A stretch of 64,000 bases of DNA from an uncultured Eubacteriales bacterium (GTDB taxonomy: Bacteria; Bacillota; Clostridia; Christensenellales; Aristaeellaceae). Made by a program: the position numbers and the translations under genes. Numbering within the stretch: position 1 is the stretch's first letter; the number at the start of each line of letters is the position of its first letter. This document shows, piece by piece, positions 1 through 8,368 of this stretch. The notes beneath the pieces are model-generated. The model ran no database searches. It was not told the origin of the DNA and saw nothing but the letters and a program-made list of their open reading frames with translations. The DNA lies in contig CADBZH010000009.1 in assembly GCA_902799045.1 (NCBI GenBank), forward strand, positions 1 through 64,000. Reading direction: 5' to 3'.

Positions 1-42
1 TTTCCGGGCGCTCGAACCCAGTAAACCTTCGAAATCTGCAAG
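1..42. repeat. Right end of palindromic dispersed element (family E)
   Basis: The first ~42 bases are the same as the right end of a longer element at 42367-42408. The left part of this copy lies outside the window. The shared block ends in TTCGAAATCTGCAAGG, the inverted-repeat terminus of the element. Confidence 0.75.
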
Positions 43-215
43 GCCACCTGCCGAAAAATGCACTCGCAGCCTCGATGCTCGAATTAATCATCGTCTACTT
101 AAGAAATGCTGGACGAGTTAATTGTACCAAATCTACATGGTAAAAGCAAGATAAAAATAGCAATGCGGTCGGGGGCATCTGTGCAAGTCACAATCAGAAT
201 CACATTTGAAAGCAT

Positions 216-383
216 ATGATAACAACCGGCAACACTGTATCAAAAAAAACGCTGATTTCCATCCGTTCCGACGGGATTCGAACTTCTGGAGTTGTCACAT
301 GTTTTTCTTCCTTCAACAGGGAATACATCAACTTCACTATCGATACACAGGGCAGCGTCAAGAGCAAGTACCGGATTTGGTAA
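216..383 (+). CDS. Possible 55-aa small ORF or gene remnant
   Basis: ATG at 216, TAA at 381-383, 55 codons. The predicted peptide is Ser/Thr-rich with KTLISIRSDG near the start and ends KSKYRIW. It has no membrane segment and matches no family I recognise. The Shine-Dalgarno candidate (GAAAG, 4 nt from the ATG) is weak. The low GC of the region differs from neighbouring genes, so this may be the 3' remnant of a lost gene or chance. It is the most protein-like of the frames in this stretch. Confidence 0.15.
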   Translation: MITTGNTVSKKTLISIRSDGIRTSGVVTCFSSFNREYINFTIDTQGSVKSKYRIW

Positions 384-481
384 TATGCCCGTCCATGGAA
401 AGGTGACTGACTAAACCGGCTGGCAGGATGTATTCTGGCAGTCGGTTCGCATTTTTCAAAACTATTTTTCGCCGCGCGGGG

Positions 482-510
482 TGGAAATCCGCTGAGGGAC
501 GTGTTATACT
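482..510 (+). promoter_or_regulatory. Probable sigma-A promoter of the phosphatase gene
   Basis: -10 TATACT at 505-510 with a poor -35 (TGGAAA, 482-487) at 17 bp spacing. The block GGGGTGGA...TGTTATACTAA is echoed upstream of the pseudogene at 42440-42473, so the two promoters look related. Confidence 0.5.
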
Positions 511-571
511 AATCATAATTTGGACTTTGATTTGGGGATGAATACGAGTATCAAGGGGGACGAGAGGGCAT

Positions 572-2089
572 ATGAAGAAGGCACTTGACTGGATCGGAAA
601 GCACAGCGTATGGATCGGGCTGGCGTTTACCATCGCGTCAGCCGTGTTTACCGTCGCGCTCAGCTTCGCGTTTTTCTTCAAGGACGCGCGGCTTCAGCCA
701 TTCCTGTTCGACGCGGGCGTAAACGCGATGGGCACGCTGATCTGCGCGGCGCTGTATTACGGCTGCCTGAAGCAGGGAGGCGACGGGGTGAAGGCCTTCC
801 GGGCCCTGAACATCCTGGTCGGCGCCGGCTTCGCGATCAACGCGATGATGCATTTCACGACGGGCGTGCCGGCCCAGAGCCGGCTCTGCTTCGTGTTCTG
901 CCTGCTCAGCAAGCTGATCGACCTCGTGATGATCTTCTTCTTCTACCAGTACGTCAGGAGGACGCTGGATTTCAAGGGCAAACTGGCCGAGTGGGCGGAT
1001 CGGGGCATCCCGATTCTGCTGGTGCTTCAGATCCTCGTCCTGCTGACGAATATCTTCTATCCGCTCACGTTCCGGGTCGACGCCAACGGCCTGTATCAGA
1101 CGGCCGCGACCTCCTGGGCGGAGGACATTTACCTTGGCGTGGTGTCGCTGATCACGGCGATCCTGATCGTCCGCAGCGACAGCCCGCGCAACCAGAAGGT
1201 GGCGGCTTTGACGTTCATCTTCCTGCCGGTGATTCAGTATGCCGCCTTCCTGGGCGAGTTTGGCCACGCTTCCCAGTATGGCATGGTGCTGATGTCGCTG
1301 ATCATCATGTATTGCGTCATCTTCAACGACAAGAGCAGCAAGCTGGCCTCCACGCAGACGGAGCTGAACATGGCCACGGAGATCCAGGCGAGCATGCTGC
1401 CCTCGATCTTTCCCGCGTTTCCGAACCGGAAGGAGTTTGACCTCTTCGCCAGCATGGACCCCGCGAAGGAGGTCGGCGGCGACTTCTATGACTTCTTCAT
1501 GATCGACGACGACCACCTGGGCGTCGTCATCGCGGACGTCAGCGGCAAGGGCGTGCCGGCGGCGCTGTTCATGATGATTTCCAAGACGGTCGTCCAGAAC
1601 TACGCCAAGCTGGGCATCAGCGCGGCCGAGGTTCTGACCAAGGCGAACGAAGCGCTTTGCGCCCAGAACAAGATGGAGATGTTCGTGACGACCTGGGTGG
1701 GCATCCTGGAGCTGTCCACCGGCAAGATGACCTGCTCGAGCGCGGGTCACGAGTATCCGGCGATCTGCCATGACGGGAAATTCGAGCTGTATCTGGACAA
1801 GCACGGCCTCGTCCTCGGCGGCATGGACGGCGCGAGATACAGGAATTACGAGCTGCAGCTGGAAAAGGGCGACAAGATCTTTGTCTATACCGACGGCGTG
1901 CCGGAGGCGACGAACGCCGCCAAGGAGATGTTCGGCACTGACCGGATGATCGAAGCGCTCAACACCAACGCGGAGGCCGAGCCGAAGGAAGTGCTCCGGA
2001 TCGTCCGCGAATCGGTGGACGCCTTCGTCGGCAGCGCGGAGCAGTTTGACGACCTGACGATGGTGTGCCTCAAATACAGGGGCGCATGA
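572..2089 (+). CDS. Membrane-anchored SpoIIE-type PP2C serine phosphatase
   Basis: 505 aa. The first ~250 residues form about seven or eight hydrophobic segments. A short helical linker (residues ~262-280, TQTELNMATEIQASMLP) leads into a SpoIIE/RsbU-type PP2C domain to the C-terminus. The metal-binding motifs are present: GGDFYDFF (~305), VIADVSGKGVPAALFM (~325), SAGHEYP (~390), TDGVPEA (~430) and DDLTMV near the end. Family knowledge: such enzymes dephosphorylate phosphoserine on anti-anti-sigma factors (SpoIIAA/RsbV type) in response to a membrane signal. No anti-sigma or STAS partner lies nearby, so the substrate is unknown. The start has only a modest ribosome site (GAGAGG). The next gene follows after 63 bp and may be co-transcribed. 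Confidence 0.88.
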   Translation: MKKALDWIGKHSVWIGLAFTIASAVFTVALSFAFFFKDARLQPFLFDAGVNAMGTLICAALYYGCLKQGGDGVKAFRALNILVGAGFAINAMMHFTTGVPAQSRLCFVFCLLSKLIDLVMIFFFYQYVRRTLDFKGKLAEWADRGIPILLVLQILVLLTNIFYPLTFRVDANGLYQTAATSWAEDIYLGVVSLITAILIVRSDSPRNQKVAALTFIFLPVIQYAAFLGEFGHASQYGMVLMSLIIMYCVIFNDKSSKLASTQTELNMATEIQASMLPSIFPAFPNRKEFDLFASMDPAKEVGGDFYDFFMIDDDHLGVVIADVSGKGVPAALFMMISKTVVQNYAKLGISAAEVLTKANEALCAQNKMEMFVTTWVGILELSTGKMTCSSAGHEYPAICHDGKFELYLDKHGLVLGGMDGARYRNYELQLEKGDKIFVYTDGVPEATNAAKEMFGTDRMIEALNTNAEAEPKEVLRIVRESVDAFVGSAEQFDDLTMVCLKYRGA

Positions 2090-2152
2090 TCGCGAAAAGT
2101 CCGCTCCCCATTCCCAAAGGCGTTTGATTACGAGGAAACGAGAGGCGTCCGC

Positions 2153-3004
2153 ATGGCTGATATCACCGCGATCATACTGACGAAAAACGAGGAAAAGAAT
2201 ATCGCCCGCTGCCTGGATTCCATCCGGGGGCTGTGCCGGCGCATGGTGGTGGTGGACTGCGGCAGCACCGACGACACCGTCGCCCTGGCCAAGTCGCGCG
2301 GCGCCGAGGTGCTCTTTCACGAGTTTGAATACTATGCCAAACAGTGGAACTGGGGCCTGGACAACGCGAACATCGACACCCGGTGGGTGATCCGCATCGA
2401 CGCCGACGAGCAGTTTCCCCAGGCGCTGTGTGACGAGATCGAGGCGAACATGCGCCTGCACGACGCGGACGACGTGAACGGCTTCACCCTGGAGGCGACC
2501 TATTTCTTCCTGGGCCGCGCGCTGACCCACGGCAGCAAGAAGCGCAAGCTGATGGTGTTCAAGACCGGCCTCGGCCGCATCGAGGACCGCCGCCGCGACG
2601 CCCACACCATCCTCTCCGAGGGCACGAGCGTCGCCCTGCGCAACCGCTTTTTGCACTATGACTTCAAGGACCTGGACAACTTCATCGGCCGCTACAACTG
2701 GTATGCCACCCGCGAGGCCATGGACTACATGGACTGGAAGCGCGGCCGCGTGGACGCCAGCGTGAACGACGCGCAGATCGAGGGCAAGCGCAAAAAGAAG
2801 TACGGCGTGTACTACCGGTTTCCCAAGTTCCTGCGCGCGTTCCTCTGGTTCAATTTCAACTATTTTCTCCGCGGCGGCTTCCTGGACGGCAAGGAGGGCT
2901 TCATCTACCACGTGCTGTCCTCGTTCTGGTATCGCTTTGTGGTGGACGCGAAGATCTATGAATACGAGCACGGCAAGGAATTCGAGCAGCTGAAGGCGTA
3001 TTGA
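2153..3004 (+). CDS. Family 2 glycosyltransferase (WaaE/KdtX-like)
   Basis: 283 aa. The GT-A fold begins at the N-terminus with ITAIILTKNEEKNIARCLDS, followed by VVVDCGSTDDT and the metal-binding DADEQFP (~residues 83-89). The C-terminal third is aromatic and basic (YYRFPKFLRAFLWFNFNYF), which suggests membrane association. This architecture is typical of GT2 enzymes that add a sugar to cell-surface glycans; donor and acceptor cannot be read from sequence. It lies 63 bp after the phosphatase gene and 33 bp before addA, all on the same strand, so a loose operon is possible. Confidence 0.85.
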   Translation: MADITAIILTKNEEKNIARCLDSIRGLCRRMVVVDCGSTDDTVALAKSRGAEVLFHEFEYYAKQWNWGLDNANIDTRWVIRIDADEQFPQALCDEIEANMRLHDADDVNGFTLEATYFFLGRALTHGSKKRKLMVFKTGLGRIEDRRRDAHTILSEGTSVALRNRFLHYDFKDLDNFIGRYNWYATREAMDYMDWKRGRVDASVNDAQIEGKRKKKYGVYYRFPKFLRAFLWFNFNYFLRGGFLDGKEGFIYHVLSSFWYRFVVDAKIYEYEHGKEFEQLKAY

Positions 3005-3037
3005 CCCTGTCGAGGGGCCTGGAGGAGGGGTGTCCGC

Positions 3038-6000
3038 ATGCCCAACTGGACCGACGAACAGCTGCGCGCCATCGAGGCGCGGGGCGCGAATATCCTGCTC
3101 AGCGCGGCGGCGGGCTCCGGCAAGACCACCGTGCTGGTGGAACGCGTGCTGCGGCTGATCGCCGAGGACGGCGCGGACGTGGACCGCATGCTGGTGGTGA
3201 CGTTCACCCGGGCGGCGGCCTCCGACATGCGCATGAAGCTGTCGCAGCAGCTGAACCTCCGCGCGGCGGCGGGGGACGCGCGCTGCCGGGAGCAGCTGTT
3301 GAAGCTGGATCGCGCCGCCATCTCCACGCTCCACGCCTTCTGCTCGGATTTCCTGCGCACGAACTTTGAAACGGCCGGAGTGGATCCGGCCTTTCGCGTG
3401 TTGGACGACGCCGTGAACGCCCGCCTGCTGGACGAGGCCATGACCCAGGCGCTGGAGGAGGCCTACCAGAAGGGCGGCGAGGGGCTGCTGGCGCTGGATT
3501 ACGGGCGCGGCCCGAAGGGCGTTCGCGCGGCGGTGGAGCTGCTGCTCCAGCGCATGCAGGACCGGCCGGACCCCGAGGCCTGGCTTGCGGAGGCCTGCCG
3601 GGTGGACGAGGCGCGGCTTGCGCTCTGGCAGGACGAATTGAAGGACGCCGCAAGGCGCGCCGTCGGCACGGCGCTGGTGCACCTGAGGCAGGCGCTCGCC
3701 CTGCCGGGCTGCCCGCCGCACTATGAGGCCGCCATCCGCGCGGATGTCGTGGCGCTGACGGAGCTCCTGACCCTGGAGGACTACGACGGGCTCTACCGGG
3801 CGCTGGCCGAATACAAACCGGCCCGAGCCTCCGGCGGACGCGGCGCCGCCGTGGACGAGGAGGCGCTGGAGGCGGTGAAGCAGCTGCGCGCCTCGGCGAA
3901 GGACGTGCTGGAGAAGATCACGCTGAGGCAGCTGAACCTCACCCTGGCCCGGGCGGACGCGGCGCGGCTGGGCGATGAGTTCGCCACCCTCGCGGGCATC
4001 GCCCTGCGGGCCTCGGCGCTCTACGAGCAGGGCAAGGCGGAGCAGTCCGGCCTGACCTATTCCGACCTGGAGCGCCGCGCGCTTCGGGCGCTTCAGAATC
4101 CCGACGTGGCCCGGAGCGTCCGCGCGCGCTATGACTACGTCTTTGTGGACGAGTATCAGGACACCTCCGACGTGCAGGAGGCACTGGTGCAATCCGTCTG
4201 CCGGGCGGACAACCGGTTCATGGTGGGCGATGTGAAGCAGAGCATCTACCGCTTTCGCCTGGCCGAGCCGCGCCTGTTTTTGGAGAAATACGAGGCCTAT
4301 GGCCGGGGCGAGGGCGGCCTGCTCCTGCCGCTGACGCGCAACTTCCGCTCCCGCAGGGGCATTCTGGACTTTGTCAACCTGGTGTTTGAGCGGGCCATGA
4401 CCGGCGGGGCCTCCGAGATCGTCTACGATGCGATGGCCCGCCTGAACCCCGGCCGCGAGGATGCGCCGGGGGAGGGGCCGGACGTGGCCATCCGGCTGAT
4501 CGATTCCCAGGCGGAGGTTCCGGACGGCGAGGACGACCCCGCCGCGATGCTGGCCATGGAGCGCGAGGGCGCGCTGATCGCGCGGGAGATCCGGCGGCTC
4601 ATGGCTGAAGACGCGACGCTGAAGTACCGCGATTTCGCCATCCTCACCCGCAGCAAGGCCACGGCCTTTTCCGCCATGATGCCGGTGCTGCTGGCCGAGG
4701 GGATCCCCGCCTATGCCGACGGGCAGTCGGGCTACTTCGACTCGGTGGAGATCCGCTGGCTCACGTCGATGCTGCGGCTGATCGACAACGGCCGAAGCGA
4801 CCTGGAGCTGATCGCCGTGCTGCGCTCCGCGGCGGTGGGCCTGACGGCGGACGAACTGGCGCGGATTCGCATCGCCCACCGGGACGGCGCCTATGTGGAC
4901 GCGGCGAAGGCCTATGCCGACGGGATGGACGACGCGCTGTCGGAAAAGCTGCGGGCCTTCTTTGACCAGCTCTCCGGCTGGCGGCTGAAGTCCGGCAGCC
5001 TCGGCCTGGGCGATCTCACCCGCCTGGTGCTGGACGAGAGCGGGTTTTACACATATGCCGGCGCGCTGCCGGGCGGGGCCCAGCGGCAGGCGAACCTGGA
5101 TCAGTTCGTCGCCAGCGCCGCGGCCTTCGACGACGAATTCTCCGGGTCGCTGACCCGCTTTTTGAAGTATACCGAGCACCTGAAGCTTAAGGGCGACGGC
5201 GACGCGGCGCACCTGCTGGGCGAGAACGACAATGTGGTGCGGCTGATGAGCGTGCACAAGAGCAAGGGCCTGGAGTTTCGCGTGGTGTTCGGCGCGCAGC
5301 TGGCCAAGCGCTATCGGGTGGAGAAGAGCAACGCGCCGCTGGTGAGCCACCGGGACCTGGGCGTGGGCATGAGCTACTTCGACCCCGGGCTGCGCACCCG
5401 GCGGCTTTCGCTGCCCCAGGCGGCCATCATGGCCCGCCAGCGCCGGGAGGACGCCGCCGAGGAGATGCGGATCCTCTACGTGCTGCTGACCCGCGCCCAG
5501 GACAGGCTGATCCTGGTCGGCACGGTGAAGGGCGCGGAGAAGGCGATGAAGCGCTGGCAGGCGCTGTCCGCCGCGAGCTTTGCCGCCACGAGCCACCTGG
5601 ACCTCGTCATGTCGGCCCGGTGCGCCGCCGAGGCGGAAGGCCTGCCCACCCATTCGGAGCTGGAGATCATTCCCGCCGCGGCCATCCGCGCCGGGGAGAC
5701 GGGCGGCGAGGGCGCAGCCCGAGAGCTGTTCGAGGCGATCATGGCCCGCCCGGAGGACTATGCCGAGGCCGACCTGGACGCCCAGCTGGCCTGGCGCTAT
5801 CCGAACCCCGAGGACGCGAAAAAGCCCCTGAAGCTCACGGCTTCGGGGCTGCTGAGGGAGCTGGAGGGGCCGGAGGAGGTGCCCGCGCTGCTGGAGCGCC
5901 CGGCGTTCCTCTCCGAGGACGCGAAGAAGATGACCGGCGCGGAGCGGGGCACGGCCTACCACCGCTGCATGCAGCTGTTGAACCTGGACGCGCTGGACGG

Positions 6001-6466
6001 CCTGGGCGGAAGGGCGCTGACGGAGGCCATTGCCCGGCAGCTGGACGATTGCGCCAACCGGCGGCTGCTCTCGGACAGCCAGCGGGACGCTGTGCGGCCC
6101 GAACGGCTGGCGCGGTTCCTGGAGGGCGAGGTGGGGCTTCGCCTCCGCGCGGCCCGTACGGTGCGGCGCGAGTGGCCCTTCAACGTGCGACTCCAGGCCC
6201 GGGACGCCCTCACGCCGGAGGAGGCCGGGCGCTTCGGCGGCGGCGAACTGCTGGTGCAGGGCACCATCGACTGCTGCTTCGTCGAGGACGGGCAGTGGGT
6301 GCTGCTGGACTACAAGACCGACCGCACCGACGACATGGACGCCCTTCGCGCGCACTATGAAAGGCAGCTGGCCGTCTACGCCCTGGCCCTTGAGACCATC
6401 ACCGGCATGCCCGTCAGGCAGCGCCTGCTCTGCCTGCTCTCCAGCGGGGGAACGTTGGAGGTGTAG
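3038..6466 (+). CDS. addA: ATP-dependent helicase/nuclease subunit A (AddA)
   Basis: 1142 aa, close to the usual ~1200 for AddA. UvrD-type superfamily 1 helicase: Walker A AAAGSGKT (residues 23-30), Walker B VDEYQDTSD (~368-376), YRFRLAEP, and motif SVHKSKGLEF (~737). The C-terminal RecB-type nuclease domain has GTAYHR (~969) and LLDYKTD (~1088). AddAB is the Firmicute counterpart of RecBCD; it resects double-strand breaks and loads RecA at Chi sites. The start is supported by GGAGGAGGGG just upstream. AddB normally precedes AddA in Clostridia and Bacilli; here a glycosyltransferase does, so addB is elsewhere or absent. Confidence 0.93.
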   Translation: MPNWTDEQLRAIEARGANILLSAAAGSGKTTVLVERVLRLIAEDGADVDRMLVVTFTRAAASDMRMKLSQQLNLRAAAGDARCREQLLKLDRAAISTLHAFCSDFLRTNFETAGVDPAFRVLDDAVNARLLDEAMTQALEEAYQKGGEGLLALDYGRGPKGVRAAVELLLQRMQDRPDPEAWLAEACRVDEARLALWQDELKDAARRAVGTALVHLRQALALPGCPPHYEAAIRADVVALTELLTLEDYDGLYRALAEYKPARASGGRGAAVDEEALEAVKQLRASAKDVLEKITLRQLNLTLARADAARLGDEFATLAGIALRASALYEQGKAEQSGLTYSDLERRALRALQNPDVARSVRARYDYVFVDEYQDTSDVQEALVQSVCRADNRFMVGDVKQSIYRFRLAEPRLFLEKYEAYGRGEGGLLLPLTRNFRSRRGILDFVNLVFERAMTGGASEIVYDAMARLNPGREDAPGEGPDVAIRLIDSQAEVPDGEDDPAAMLAMEREGALIAREIRRLMAEDATLKYRDFAILTRSKATAFSAMMPVLLAEGIPAYADGQSGYFDSVEIRWLTSMLRLIDNGRSDLELIAVLRSAAVGLTADELARIRIAHRDGAYVDAAKAYADGMDDALSEKLRAFFDQLSGWRLKSGSLGLGDLTRLVLDESGFYTYAGALPGGAQRQANLDQFVASAAAFDDEFSGSLTRFLKYTEHLKLKGDGDAAHLLGENDNVVRLMSVHKSKGLEFRVVFGAQLAKRYRVEKSNAPLVSHRDLGVGMSYFDPGLRTRRLSLPQAAIMARQRREDAAEEMRILYVLLTRAQDRLILVGTVKGAEKAMKRWQALSAASFAATSHLDLVMSARCAAEAEGLPTHSELEIIPAAAIRAGETGGEGAARELFEAIMARPEDYAEADLDAQLAWRYPNPEDAKKPLKLTASGLLRELEGPEEVPALLERPAFLSEDAKKMTGAERGTAYHRCMQLLNLDALDGLGGRALTEAIARQLDDCANRRLLSDSQRDAVRPERLARFLEGEVGLRLRAARTVRREWPFNVRLQARDALTPEEAGRFGGGELLVQGTIDCCFVEDGQWVLLDYKTDRTDDMDALRAHYERQLAVYALALETITGMPVRQRLLCLLSSGGTLEV

Positions 6467-6494
6467 GGAGAGGGGAGTGTCCCTTTGACTCATG

Positions 6495-6531
6495 ACGCAC
6501 AGATCCCTCGCTGCGCTCAGGATCTGTGCGT
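6495..6531. terminator. 12-bp perfect hairpin between convergent addA and aroQ
   Basis: ACGCACAGATCC (6495-6506) and GGATCTGTGCGT (6520-6531) are exact reverse complements around a 13-nt loop. It sits 28 bp past the addA stop. There is no long T-run, so it is a terminator-like or repeat-derived hairpin; the arm sequence matches repeat family B. Confidence 0.55.
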
Positions 6532-6625
6532 TTCGCCGACTGTCAGCGCGGAAAGTGATGATCTTTGGATTGCTTGGCTTCATCCCACAGCTTTCCGGGA
6601 TGGGTCAGATTCGATGTCGAACGAC

Positions 6626-6668
6626 GTCATTGCGAGGAGCCCCTTGGGGCGACGCGGCAATCCGGTCT
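6626..6668. repeat. Dispersed repeat family A, short copy
   Basis: GTCATTGCGAGGAG...GCGACGCGGCAATCCGG. The same core recurs at 13505-13548, 18361-18478, 23943-24077 and 63643-63760, always between genes. Confidence 0.8.
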
Positions 6669-6707
6669 CTTCCTCCGGGAGGCAGCGGCATACCGCCCCT
6701 TCCGCGC

Positions 6708-7139
6708 CTATGCCTTTTCGCAGAGGTATTCCATCGCCCTTTTGTAGCCCTCGAACCCCAGGCCGATGAAGTGGGCCTCGCAGGCCATGCCGGCGTAGGA
6801 GAGGCGGCGGAAGGCCTCGCGGGCGTTCACGTCGCTAAGGTGCACTTCCACGGCGGGCAGCTGCACGGCCTTCAGCGCGTCGAGTATGGCCACCGACGTG
6901 TGGGTGTAGGCCGCGGGGTTGATGACGATGCCCTCGGTGCCGTCAAAGTAGGCCTGCTGGATGCGGTCGACGATCGCGCCCTCGTGGTTGGACTGGTACA
7001 GCTCCACCTCCGCGCCCAGCCTTTCCGCCTCCGCGCGGATATAGCGGCACAGCGCGTCGTAGTCGCGGTCGCCGTAGATCTGCCTTTCCCGGATCCCCAG
7101 CATGTTGAGGTTCGGCCCGTTAATGACCAGCAGCTTCAT
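6708..7139 (-). CDS. aroQ: Type II 3-dehydroquinate dehydratase
   Basis: 143 aa, full length for the small type II enzyme. It converts 3-dehydroquinate to 3-dehydroshikimate. Diagnostic features: LVINGPNLNMLGIRE at residues 3-17 including the active-site loop, a Tyr in QIYGDRDYD, GIVINPAAYTHTS (~76-88) and VEVHLSDVNARE (~97-108). It is the last gene of the aromatic operon. Its ATG lies inside the 3' end of the aroE-aroK fusion (20-bp overlap), which suggests translational coupling. Confidence 0.95.
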   Translation of the reverse strand: MKLLVINGPNLNMLGIRERQIYGDRDYDALCRYIRAEAERLGAEVELYQSNHEGAIVDRIQQAYFDGTEGIVINPAAYTHTSVAILDALKAVQLPAVEVHLSDVNAREAFRRLSYAGMACEAHFIGLGFEGYKRAMEYLCEKA

Positions 7140-8364
7140 AAAACGCCTCCCTTGCCGCCTGAACGGTTCGTTCGAAGGCGGCGTTGTTGTCGATGACCGC
7201 GTCCGCGACGCGAAGGTAGCGGGGCCCGCGCGCCTCCCACATGGCTTGAAGCGCCTCGCGGGACTTTGAAAGCGGCCTTCCGTCCATGGGCAGCGCGTCC
7301 AGATCGCGCCTCAGCAGCAGCACCGCGCCGTTCTGGCGCAGCGCGCGCACGTTTGCCTCCCGGAGGATCGCGCCGCCGCCGGTGGCGATCACCGCGCCCT
7401 TTTCCCGGCCCAAATCCGCGATCACTTCCGACTCCAGCGCCCGGAACGCGGCCTCGCCCTCGTCGGCAAAGATCGCGGGGATGGCCTTGCCCGCGCGGCG
7501 CTCGATTTCGCCGTCGCAGTCCACAAAGGGCCGATCCATCGCTGCCGCCAGCGCCTTGCCGACGCTGCTTTTGCCGCTGCCGGGCATGCCGATCAGCACC
7601 AGGTTCAGCGATTCGCCGCGCAGCTGGCGGTAGATGCGCGCCGTTTCCGTCTCGGGGATGGGCTTTCCGGTGAACAGCTCCGCCGCCTCCCGCGCCTGGC
7701 CGACGAGCATGTACAGCCCGCCCGCGCAGGGCAGCCCCCGGGCTTCGGCGTCGAGGATCAGCGCGGTCCTGTCCGGGTTGTAGATCACGTCCAGCGCTCC
7801 GGTGAGCTTCCCGAGCCTTTCGATTTCCACGGCCCTGCCGCCGTTTTTCGGGTACATGCCCACCGGCGTGGTGTTGATCAGCACCTCGGCGCCGGCATGA
7901 TCGCGGTAGAGGGCGTCGTAATCCACCGGCCCCCTGCGGGAGACGACCACGATCTCCCGCGCCCCCAGCCGTCGGCAGGCCGCCTGCGCCGTCAGCGAGG
8001 TGCCGCCGCTGCCGAGGATCACGGCCTTTTTCCCGGTGATCTCCACCCCCGCGCGCCTTGCCAGGGCGATGAAGCCGCCGATGTCGGTGTTGTGGCCGTA
8101 GAGGCTGCCGTCCTCCCGGCGGACGACGGTGTTCACGCTGCCCACCTCGCGGGCCGTGTCGGACAGCGCGTCGCACAGCCGCAGCGCCAGCTGCTTGTAG
8201 GGGATGGTGACGTTCAGCCCCTTGAACGCGCGGCGGCGCATCAGTTCTTCAAACGCCGCCTCCGTGCGCTCGTAGAGCCGGTAGTCGTAGTCGCCCAGCT
8301 GGGCGTGGATGGGCACCGAGTAGCTGTGCCCCAGCTTTTCGCCGATCAGACCGTATTCCATCAT
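7120..8364 (-). CDS. aroE-aroK: Shikimate dehydrogenase - shikimate kinase fusion
   Basis: 414 aa. Residues 1 to ~255 are shikimate dehydrogenase: KLGHSYS substrate site, NVTIPYK with the catalytic Lys, GHNTD with the catalytic Asp, GSGGTS NADP loop and NTTPVGMYP. From ~265 the chain continues as shikimate kinase: Walker A GMPGSGKSS, FVDCDGEIERRAGK, an EAAFRALESEV lid region and ATGGGA. The two are usually separate proteins. Start chosen at the first of two adjacent ATGs (8364) because GAGGAA lies 7 nt upstream and it clears pheA by 4 bp; any longer frame would overlap pheA and encodes no family sequence. The fused steps, NADPH reduction then phosphorylation, are consecutive, so channelling is conceivable. 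Confidence 0.93.
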   Translation of the reverse strand: MMEYGLIGEKLGHSYSVPIHAQLGDYDYRLYERTEAAFEELMRRRAFKGLNVTIPYKQLALRLCDALSDTAREVGSVNTVVRREDGSLYGHNTDIGGFIALARRAGVEITGKKAVILGSGGTSLTAQAACRRLGAREIVVVSRRGPVDYDALYRDHAGAEVLINTTPVGMYPKNGGRAVEIERLGKLTGALDVIYNPDRTALILDAEARGLPCAGGLYMLVGQAREAAELFTGKPIPETETARIYRQLRGESLNLVLIGMPGSGKSSVGKALAAAMDRPFVDCDGEIERRAGKAIPAIFADEGEAAFRALESEVIADLGREKGAVIATGGGAILREANVRALRQNGAVLLLRRDLDALPMDGRPLSKSREALQAMWEARGPRYLRVADAVIDNNAAFERTVQAAREAFYEAAGH

Positions 8365-8368
8365 CGCG

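Larger units (their letters stand above)
43..571. other. Gene-poor AT-richer stretch before the first gene
   Basis: About 530 bases clearly less GC-rich than the coding DNA around them. No convincing gene is seen. A 55-codon open frame at 216-383 is listed separately, and the promoter of the phosphatase gene lies at its right end. A GATTCGAAC string near 289-297 resembles a tRNA T-loop, but no stem or acceptor pairing is present. Confidence 0.5.

Noticed and set aside
284-310. tRNA-like GATTCGAAC string
   Set aside because: The flanking bases do not form a T-arm stem and no acceptor or anticodon arm is found on either strand.
206-406. 66-codon open frame near the window start
   Set aside because: No family resemblance and no ribosome site; another frame in the same stretch (216-383) reads more like protein, and even that is doubtful.
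638-6583. Very long open frame (about 1980 codons) on the minus strand across the phosphatase, GT2 and addA genes
   Set aside because: It is antisense to three genes with clear family motifs; its translation is Arg/His/Gln/Ala-rich low-complexity typical of the antisense frame in GC-rich DNA.
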